Below, piece after piece: positions 7,774 through 12,717 of a stretch of 12,717 nt of DNA (position 1 is its first letter; the number at the start of each line of letters is the position of its first letter). The notes below the pieces were generated by a model. That model made no database searches, had not been told where the DNA came from, and was given only the letters and a program-made list of their open reading frames with translations. This DNA comes from Rubrobacter sp. (GTDB lineage: Bacteria; Actinomycetota; Rubrobacteria; Rubrobacterales; Rubrobacteraceae): contig JACDGB010000019.1 in NCBI GenBank assembly GCA_013815485.1, positions 1 to 12,717 on the forward strand. The letters are read 5' to 3'. A program made the translations under genes and the position numbers.

Positions 7774-9105
7774 ATGACGATCCTCAATGAGTCGGGCGTA
7801 CCGGACGTTCTCTCGCCGCTTGCCGCCGCGAGAAGCCTACCGGCGCGGCTGCCAGGAGCCCTGGTGATGATAGTCGGCACCCGGACGGAAGCATATCTCG
7901 CGCAGACGTTGTCGGCGGCGCTCTCCCCGGACGCGGCGCGGGATCCCCTCCATTACATGATACTGGACACTGATAAACCTCCGGAGCAAGGTCAGATGGC
8001 GTCACGCGTGATCGAAACCTGCGCCGGCGTCTCGAACCTGCGGATAGTGTTTTTGATCTCGGGCCGCTCCGCGGAGATGATGAGCGTGGACGTGAGGTTC
8101 GAGGCGCGGGTCGCAGCCCGGCGGCTGGAGTTGCCGGTCATGGTCCTCGACCCCGACCCTGACCCCCGCTCCCGCTCCTGTCTCTCGACCAGCCTGGAGG
8201 ACCGCGCGCTTGCAGCGCTGGTGGAAGTCTGCCGTGAGTCCGCCCCGGATAGGAAACCGGCCAGCGTCCCGGCCTCGAAGCGCGGCGGGTTTCTCGGCGG
8301 TTTCCTGGGCCGGGATCGGGCTCCGGATAGTGGTGTCCGGCGGAGTCCGGTAGTGCTACTCGGAACCTCGCGAGGAGCCGCGGTGGACCTCTCGGCGGAC
8401 TTGAGGCGCGTCGGCGTGGAAGTCTCGGGGAGCGTGCCCGCGATCGAGCCCTCCTCCGGGTCCGTCGCCGGAGAGATGCCACCAATCGGAGAAGGAACCG
8501 TGGTCGCGCCGCTGGACCCGCACCTGACGGCGGCTTGCCGGACGGCGGAGGGCCGCGGAGCGAAGGTAGTCAGGACGCTCTCGCCCATTGGCGTGGACGG
8601 GACGGCACGCTTCATCCAGGACGTAGCGGCAGCGGTCGGGATATCAGTGAGCGAGATGGGACGCGCCCGCGAGGCGTGGGAGAGCCTCGACCCTTTGAGG
8701 AACCGCATCCGGGGGAAGAGGGTTTTTCTGGCCGGAGACACGGGGTTCGAGCTTGCTCTCGCGCGTTTCCTCGCCGACGCCGGAGCACTGGTCATCGAGG
8801 TTGGGACACCGCGCCTAGAGCGCCGGGCGATGTCATCTGATTTGCACTCTTTAGGCGCCGGCGTGGACGTGGTCGAATCGCCGGACGGGTGGGGGCAGAT
8901 CGGGCGCATAGACGCCGCCCGTCCCGACGTGGTGATATGCAGCCAGGGCCTCTACATTCCTCTGGTATCCAGGGGCCACCTGTGCCGCACATCGCTCGAC
9001 CTGCGGAGAATCGGCATCCACGGCTACGAGGGCGCGCGCCGCGTGCTGGATCTCCTCGTCCAGACCTTCGAGCGGGCCGAAGCTCTGGACGCCCTGGACC
9101 TGTGA
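7774..9105 (+). CDS. BchN/ChlN-like nitrogenase-fold protein lacking the Fe-S cysteine ligands
   Basis: This 443-residue relative of BchN, the N subunit of light-independent protochlorophyllide reductase, matches along its length. VLSPLAAARSL...VMIVGTRTEAYL aligns without gaps to the family VFCGLTxI...VVGSRTCAHL. FLISGRSAEMM matches FLVGSCPSEV, and RGKRVFLAGDTGFELALARF...IEVGTP matches the last domain. The tail PDVVICSQGL...PL plus GIHGYEGARRVLDLL is also BchN-like. The three cysteines that bind the NB [4Fe-4S] cluster (26, 51 and 112 in Rhodobacter capsulatus) correspond to S14, E39 and R98. A Gly/Arg/Pro-rich insertion lies at about 157-192. ATG 7774 follows GGGAGG (7764-7769) by 4 bases; GTG 7735 would add 13 residues. 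It overlaps the next gene by 4 bp. Family membership is clear, but protochlorophyllide reduction is unlikely and the function is unknown. Confidence 0.82.
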   Translation: MTILNESGVPDVLSPLAAARSLPARLPGALVMIVGTRTEAYLAQTLSAALSPDAARDPLHYMILDTDKPPEQGQMASRVIETCAGVSNLRIVFLISGRSAEMMSVDVRFEARVAARRLELPVMVLDPDPDPRSRSCLSTSLEDRALAALVEVCRESAPDRKPASVPASKRGGFLGGFLGRDRAPDSGVRRSPVVLLGTSRGAAVDLSADLRRVGVEVSGSVPAIEPSSGSVAGEMPPIGEGTVVAPLDPHLTAACRTAEGRGAKVVRTLSPIGVDGTARFIQDVAAAVGISVSEMGRAREAWESLDPLRNRIRGKRVFLAGDTGFELALARFLADAGALVIEVGTPRLERRAMSSDLHSLGAGVDVVESPDGWGQIGRIDAARPDVVICSQGLYIPLVSRGHLCRTSLDLRRIGIHGYEGARRVLDLLVQTFERAEALDALDL

Positions 9106-10547
9106 GGCTTCTGCGCGGTATCTACGAGGGACCAGGGAGCCACGGTATCCTGCGGGTCGTGGCGAGCATGCACGACGTTTGGGCCGTGCTGCGCGCGCTC
9201 CCCAGCGAGGGGTATTTTCAGGCTCTGCATGGAGCGTGGACCCGTTCGGGGGAGCCCGCGCCGGTCTCCGTGAGCCCGGTGTGGGAGAAGTCCGCCGGGT
9301 CCAGGGAACCGGGGGACGTGGACCGGGACCTCGCCGCAGTGGTCCGGCGACACCCTCGCACGGAGGCCGTCGTACTGGCCCGCTCGGAGGCTGCGCTGCT
9401 CGCCGGAGAGCCAACTCCCGTCGTGACGCTCCCCGAGAACGAGACGGGTAGGTCCCCGGAACTAGTGACGTGCGAGTGGGAGAGGGTGGGCATGGGCGAG
9501 GCGGAGGCTTCGGATCTCGCGCTGGCGGATATCGTCCGCGCCCACGCCAGGCCGGCCGAGAAGAGCGCCACCCCCACGGTCAATGTGTTCGGGCCGCCCG
9601 TGTTCGGGCCGGGGGCGGAGGCCGAGTACGACGAGGTGGAACGGATGCTCTCGCTGCTCGGGATCGAGGTGAACGCCAGGGTTCCGCTCGGGGCAAGCGC
9701 GGCGCACCTGCGCCGTCTGCCGCGGGCGTGGGCGAATGTTCTTCTCTACCGGGAGACGGGAGATGCGGCGACGCTTTATCTTCAGGACAAGTTCGGTACG
9801 CCACGGGTGACGACGCCCATGATCGGGGCCGCCTCCACCGGCGCTGTACTGCGGAGCATCGGGGAGCTGTGCGGCCTGGACCAGGGGAAGGCGCGGCGGG
9901 CGGTGTGGTCCGAACTCGCGACGACGGCGAAGCTGCCCTGGTACGCCAGGCTCCAGCCGCCCGAGACTTTCCGGGGACGCCGGGTCGCCATCTTCGGGGA
10001 CTTCACCTATACACTTGGCCTGGGTTACGCTCTCGCTCGGGAGGTCGGCCTGGAGGTGGGGGCTTGTGGGACGTACCTCACGCATCTGGAGCGAGACTTC
10101 CTCTTCCACGCAAGCACCTTCACCGATGAAGCCTTCGTCGCCGATGACCCGGAGAGAGTCGCTGACCGGTTAAAAAATTCGGAGCCGGACCTCCTGATCG
10201 GGACCTACTTCGAGGAGGAGATAGCTGACTCTCTGGGGATACCGTTCCTCCCTTTCTGCCCGCCCGTCCTCCGGCATCCCTTCGTGCAGCAGCCGCTCAT
10301 GGGCTACCGGGGATCCAGCCTCCTCGCCGACGCGCTCGAAGACGCCCTCCGCCGCCCGAAACAGGAACGGTCGGAGGAAGAGAATGCACCACCGACCGGA
10401 CTTCCGTGGACCGATGAGGCGCTCGACGACCTGGAGGAGATACCAGCCTTCCTGCGGGGCCGGACCCGGCGGCTGGCCGAGGAGCGCGCCCGCGCGGTGC
10501 GCTCCGGGGAAGTCACGCGCAAGATCCTCGAATCATCCCGCGACTGA
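9102..10547 (+). CDS. BchB/ChlB-like nitrogenase-fold protein with PCP_red C-terminal domain
   Basis: This 481-residue relative of BchB, the B subunit of light-independent protochlorophyllide reductase, starts at GTG 9102, inside the stop of its partner (GTGA). The N-terminus IYEGPGSHGILRVVASMHDV and ALPSEGYF match the family YxGPxHxGTLRVAxSxxNV and APLGDDYF. PTVNVFGPPVFGP, GASAAHLRRLPRAWANVLLYRETG and LPWYARLQ follow in family order, then AIFGDFTY. The end (433-481: W436, IPAFLRGRTRR) is the PCP_red domain specific to BchB. Key changes: the cluster ligand Asp36 is E36, the proposed proton donor Asp274 corresponds to S245 (GAASTGAVLR against GVVDTAECIR), and the TPTC segment is lost in a shortened 85-160 region. 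It probably pairs with the BchN-like protein. Function is unknown; a classical DPOR seems excluded unless Glu and Ser substitute. Confidence 0.82.
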   Translation: MRLLRGIYEGPGSHGILRVVASMHDVWAVLRALPSEGYFQALHGAWTRSGEPAPVSVSPVWEKSAGSREPGDVDRDLAAVVRRHPRTEAVVLARSEAALLAGEPTPVVTLPENETGRSPELVTCEWERVGMGEAEASDLALADIVRAHARPAEKSATPTVNVFGPPVFGPGAEAEYDEVERMLSLLGIEVNARVPLGASAAHLRRLPRAWANVLLYRETGDAATLYLQDKFGTPRVTTPMIGAASTGAVLRSIGELCGLDQGKARRAVWSELATTAKLPWYARLQPPETFRGRRVAIFGDFTYTLGLGYALAREVGLEVGACGTYLTHLERDFLFHASTFTDEAFVADDPERVADRLKNSEPDLLIGTYFEEEIADSLGIPFLPFCPPVLRHPFVQQPLMGYRGSSLLADALEDALRRPKQERSEEENAPPTGLPWTDEALDDLEEIPAFLRGRTRRLAEERARAVRSGEVTRKILESSRD

Positions 10548-10551
10548 TCTT

Positions 10552-10596
10552 CGGGTTTCTGTTTTCGTTGATGGATGAGTGCTGCCACGAAACCCG
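10552..10596. repeat. 8-bp inverted repeat downstream of the bchB-like gene
   Basis: CGGGTTTC (10552-10559) and GAAACCCG (10589-10596) are perfect inverted arms separated by 29 bases, starting 4 bases after the bchB-like stop. The left arm is followed by a T-rich stretch, but no T-tract follows the right arm. It is not a classic terminator; a long-loop hairpin or a binding site remains possible. Confidence 0.35.
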
Positions 10597-10626
10597 GAGG
10601 AGGCAGCCCTTCCGCGCGTTGCTCTA

Positions 10627-10632
10627 TATAAT
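10627..10632 (+). promoter_or_regulatory. -10 box of a probable leaderless transcript
   Basis: A perfect TATAAT lies at 10627-10632 and the ATG of the next gene begins 7 bases later at 10640, where transcription would start. There is no Shine-Dalgarno at the right distance: GGAGGAGG at 10596-10603 is far too distant. No good -35 is visible. A leaderless mRNA, common in Actinobacteria, is the simplest reading. Confidence 0.5.
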
Positions 10633-10639
10633 CTGCCGC

Positions 10640-10918
10640 ATGGGCATCAGGGACTTCATCCGGCACCTGGAAGAGCATCGGGATAAGGTGGAACGGGGCA
10701 TGAGCCTCACTTTCGATGAGCGCGAGGAGATGCTTCGGGAGGCGGAGACGATGGTGGGGATGGCCGACGCGGCCGTCAAGGAACTGGAGTCGGTCATCAA
10801 CAACCGCAGGGTCAACCTGCCCGAAGAACACGCTGTCCGCTTCGCTCAGGACGTTTTTCTCTATCTCAGAGACGAAGAAGAGAAAGTCAAGGAGCGGCTC
10901 CGGTCGCTCGCCTCCTGA
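10640..10918 (+). CDS. Small helical hypothetical protein
   Basis: This is a 92-residue, charged, cytoplasmic-looking protein (MGIRDFIRHLEEHRDKVERG... to EEEKVKERLRSLAS). Glu, Arg, Lys and hydrophobic residues alternate in patterns suggesting three amphipathic helices or a short coiled coil, with a more polar link around NNRRVNLPEEH. There is no signal peptide, membrane segment or Cys. I do not recognise the family. ATG 10640 is chosen because a perfect -10 box is 7 bases upstream. The frame is open further upstream (TTG 10568), but that part reads Cys/Arg-rich and has no start signal. It lies 92 bases after the bchB-like gene on the same strand. Its own promoter suggests separate expression, so a link to that pair is only positional. 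Confidence 0.65.
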   Translation: MGIRDFIRHLEEHRDKVERGMSLTFDEREEMLREAETMVGMADAAVKELESVINNRRVNLPEEHAVRFAQDVFLYLRDEEEKVKERLRSLAS

Positions 10919-11070
10919 CGGCGCGTGATCCAGTTTCAAGAAGCTTCCGCGGCTGATCCCCTCGTCTATTCCGAGCATCGGCACTCTCTTCGTTTCTCTT
11001 GCTTCTATCTTCGTGGACTTCTCCTCGCGTAATCTTCTCAATCGACCGAAACCCTGGAGCAAGCCCTTCG

Positions 11071-11114
11071 TATAATCTGATGGTTACACGAACGCGATAT
11101 TCGCGCACAGGAGG
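11071..11114 (+). promoter_or_regulatory. htrA-like gene promoter and leader
   Basis: TATAAT at 11071-11076 is a perfect -10 box with no clear -35. Transcription near 11083 would give a 43-base leader. The leader holds a perfect short palindrome, CGCGA-TAT-TCGCG (11093-11105), and AGGAGG (11109-11114). The palindrome sits between start site and Shine-Dalgarno, where a repressor or a small hairpin could act. The 207 bases between the previous gene and this one hold nothing else I can support. Confidence 0.45.
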
Positions 11115-11125
11115 TCTGCGAGACA

Positions 11126-12211
11126 TTGAAACCGGGATCGAAGATTATTCTTGCGCCAGTCATGCTACTGGCGGCAATGTTGGCGGCGGGATGTTCTTTG
11201 ACGTCCGACGCGAGCGTGAGTCAGGAGGACGTGGCGCATTCGCCGCCGCCAGTTCCTTCCGGGATACCGGCGAACGAGCCGGTGGCGCGGGTCGCGGCGC
11301 AGGTGGAGCAGAGCGTGGTGCAGGTGAACGTCGAGGCGGTGCAGAAGACGCCGTTCGGCTCTCAGGATGCGCAGGGGCTCGGGAGTGGCGTCATCTACCG
11401 CGAAGACGGCTACATCGTCACGAACAACCATGTTATCCGAAACGCCAGCGAGGTGAACGTCGCCTTCGCCGATGGCTCCACGGAGCGCGGGGAGATCGTA
11501 GGACGCGACCGGCTGACGGACCTCGCCGTGATCCAGGTTGACCGGAATAATTTGCCCGCCGCGAATTTCGTCGAGGAGGAAGACCTGATCGTGGGCCAGC
11601 TCGCCGTCGCCATCGGCAGCCCCGGAGGCTTCGAGTCCACGGTGACCTCAGGCGTCGTAAGCGGCGTCGCCCGCGAGTTCCCACCGGAACTCATCGGTCG
11701 TCTGGAGCCATCGCTCGTGGACCTCGTTCAGACCGACGCGGCGATCTCCCCCGGTTCCTCGGGTGGCGCTTTAGTCAACCGCGATGGTGAGATCATCGGC
11801 ATCAACGTCGCCTACCTGCCAGCCGAGACCGGGGCCGTGAACATCGGCTTCGCCATCCCATCAGACACCGCCGTATCGGTAGCCGATCAACTCATCGAGA
11901 CTGGAGAGGTCTCCAGTTCCTACCTCGGGGTCGAGACAGCGGACCTCAGCCCGCAAGACGCCGAACGATTCAACCTGCCGGTGAACTCCGGCGCCATAGT
12001 CGCCACCGTCTTGCCAGGCAGCGCCGCGGACGAGGCAGGCGTCCGCGGCGAGGACATCATCGTGGCCCTGGACGACATCGAGATACGAAGCTCAGGAGAC
12101 CTGTACGGCGCGCTGCGCGACTACCGGCCCGGCGAGAGTGCCGAGCTAATCGTCGTGAGAGACGGGGAAGAACAAACCCTCGACATCACCCTCGATGAGC
12201 GGTCTCGATAA
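11126..12211 (+). CDS. HtrA/DegP-like serine protease, lipoprotein type, one PDZ domain
   Basis: This is a surface or cell-envelope serine protease of the trypsin-like S1C family that degrades or refolds damaged proteins. It has 361 residues. A lipoprotein signal comes first (KPGSK, hydrophobic core 7-21, lipobox AAGC with C23), then a flexible linker (about 24-50). The protease domain carries H102 (NNHV), D132 (TDLAVI) and S212 (GSSGG). One PDZ domain spans about 262-355. Most actinobacterial HtrA proteins have a transmembrane anchor, so a lipid anchor is somewhat unusual. TTG at 11126 is the only start giving a full signal peptide; AGGAGG is 11 bases upstream, a long spacing. ATG 11162 would remove the positive n-region. 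No sensor kinase gene lies beside it in this window. Confidence 0.93.
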   Translation: MKPGSKIILAPVMLLAAMLAAGCSLTSDASVSQEDVAHSPPPVPSGIPANEPVARVAAQVEQSVVQVNVEAVQKTPFGSQDAQGLGSGVIYREDGYIVTNNHVIRNASEVNVAFADGSTERGEIVGRDRLTDLAVIQVDRNNLPAANFVEEEDLIVGQLAVAIGSPGGFESTVTSGVVSGVAREFPPELIGRLEPSLVDLVQTDAAISPGSSGGALVNRDGEIIGINVAYLPAETGAVNIGFAIPSDTAVSVADQLIETGEVSSSYLGVETADLSPQDAERFNLPVNSGAIVATVLPGSAADEAGVRGEDIIVALDDIEIRSSGDLYGALRDYRPGESAELIVVRDGEEQTLDITLDERSR

Positions 12212-12255
12212 CCGGGAACGATCCGCGTGAAGGAAGTGATCGAAGCCACCGGGGT

Positions 12256-12284
12256 GAGAGGCCGGGGTCCCGGAAACGCCTCTC
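12256..12284. repeat. Stem-loop downstream of the protease gene
   Basis: GAGAGGC (12256-12262) pairs perfectly with GCCTCTC (12278-12284). The intervening bases hold an alternative inner inverted repeat, CCGGG-GT-CCCGG (12262-12273). It starts 45 bases after the protease stop. No T-tract follows, so it could be a Rho-independent-like terminator only in a degenerate sense. Confidence 0.4.
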
Positions 12285-12310
12285 CTGGAAGCATCTTGAC
12301 CGCGGCAGCA

Positions 12311-12333
12311 GCGGTCCCTCCACGCGGGACCGC
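12311..12333. repeat. Perfect 8-bp hairpin in the protease-DUF1232 interval
   Basis: GCGGTCCC (12311-12318), a 7-base loop, then GGGACCGC (12326-12333) form a strong GC-rich hairpin. It lies 27 bases after the first stem-loop. The 214-base interval 12212-12425 shows no supported gene: a 53-codon GTG frame (12227-12388) has no Shine-Dalgarno and a low-complexity Ala/Pro/Thr product. No T-tract follows the hairpin. Confidence 0.45.
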
Positions 12334-12425
12334 CACTACTTCGCCGCGAAAACCAACTACATTCGCGTATCCGGCGAGGTTCGAGTGACCCCCGGTGTCT
12401 GTTCTCCATCGCGTGGTAGCCGGTG

Positions 12426-12717
12426 ATGAAGAGCATCAAGAACTGGAAACAGTGGGCGCGAGGCGCATGCGCTGTATCTGGCGTACCGGGACCCGCAGGT
12501 TCCGTGGTATGCAAGGGTCTTCGCGGCGTGCGTCGTGGGGTATGACTTCAGCCTGATAGATCTGATCCCCGACCCCATCCCCGTCCTCGGATATCTGGAC
12601 GATTTGATCTTGATCCCCCTCGGTGTCGCGCTGGCCGCGCGCATGATCCCGGTCGAAGTTCTCGAAGACCGCCGGCAGAAGGCCCGCTCCGCCGAAGGCC
12701 AGCCCGTGAACCGGACG
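12426..12717 (+). pseudogene. DUF1232 (YkvA-like) membrane protein, frameshifted, 3' end beyond window
   Basis: The conserved core DLIPDPIPVLGYLDDLILIPLG is unmistakably DUF1232, a small membrane protein family of unknown function. The start MKSIKNWKQWAR lies in one frame (ATG 12426 to about 12461). EAHALYLAYRDPQVPWYARVF and the rest lie in another frame beginning at GAG 12460. Family members usually have a few more residues, about GLKR, between WAR and the HALYLAYRD block. A small deletion of 2 modulo 3 bases (for example 11 or 14) at about 12459 explains both the missing residues and the shift. From ATG the unshifted frame soon stops. The core also departs from the usual YALSPIDLIPD: it reads YDFSLIDLIPD. 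No stop is reached before the window ends, so the length is unknown. Sequencing error is possible but would not easily remove several residues. Confidence 0.75.

Noticed and set aside
8889..9101. Longer N-terminal extension of the bchB-like frame (ATG 8889)
   Set aside because: It lies inside the bchN-like gene and is unlike BchB. GTG 9102 gives the exact family N-terminus and numbering.
12311..12350. T-box-like GGGACCGCC sequence
   Set aside because: It lacks the conserved T-box sequence and specifier stem. No aminoacyl-tRNA synthetase or amino-acid gene follows.
12227..12388. 53-codon GTG frame after the protease
   Set aside because: It has no Shine-Dalgarno and a low-complexity product, and the DNA contains the two hairpins instead.

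Overview
The window is high-GC DNA (I estimate mid-60s percent) with mostly GTG and TTG starts, tightly packed genes, short or leaderless 5' ends and Thermus-like nucleoside-catabolism enzymes. Together with a pair of dark-operative protochlorophyllide reductase (DPOR) relatives, this suggests a Rubrobacter-like, deep-branching actinobacterium. The assignment is inference; no rRNA or other phylogenetic marker is present.

Layout. (1) 3-794: the 3' part of pilT, interrupted by an amber codon where the family has Gln. (2) 1040-1692, minus strand: a VapBC toxin-antitoxin pair with a recognisable promoter and a palindromic operator. The toxin apparently starts at CTG. (3) 1759-3387, minus: a DUF2723 GT-C-like membrane protein, divergent from a Yip1-like membrane protein (3434-3970). 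The latter runs tail-to-tail into a GNAT acetyltransferase (3938-4426, minus). (4) 4533-10547, plus: one apparent operon, deoB, deoA, a DeoD-type purine nucleoside phosphorylase, then two genes related to bchN and bchB. (5) 10640-10918: a small helical protein of unknown function, probably from a leaderless mRNA. (6) 11126-12211: a lipoprotein HtrA/DegP-like serine protease. (7) 12212-12425: two hairpins. (8) 12426 to the edge: a DUF1232 membrane protein broken by a frameshift.

How the genes work together. The three nucleoside genes form a coherent salvage and catabolism unit. The two phosphorylases release bases and (deoxy)ribose-1-phosphate, and phosphopentomutase converts the sugar phosphate to the 5-phosphate for central metabolism. 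The bchN-like and bchB-like genes follow only tens of bases later on the same strand and overlap each other by 4 bp (GTGA), so they are probably translated together.

The main discovery candidate is this NB pair. Both proteins are full length and clearly DPOR-like, down to the C-terminal PCP_red domain of the B subunit. Yet by my alignment all three cysteine ligands of the NB [4Fe-4S] cluster in the N subunit are replaced (Ser, Glu, Arg). The fourth ligand Asp36 of the B subunit is Glu, and its proposed catalytic Asp274 is Ser. No BchL-like ATPase gene is in the window. The pair therefore looks like a nitrogenase-fold complex that has lost its ancestral redox chemistry while keeping intact, coupled reading frames. 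I recall published reports of DPOR homologues in Rubrobacter but could not check whether this divergent pair is among them.
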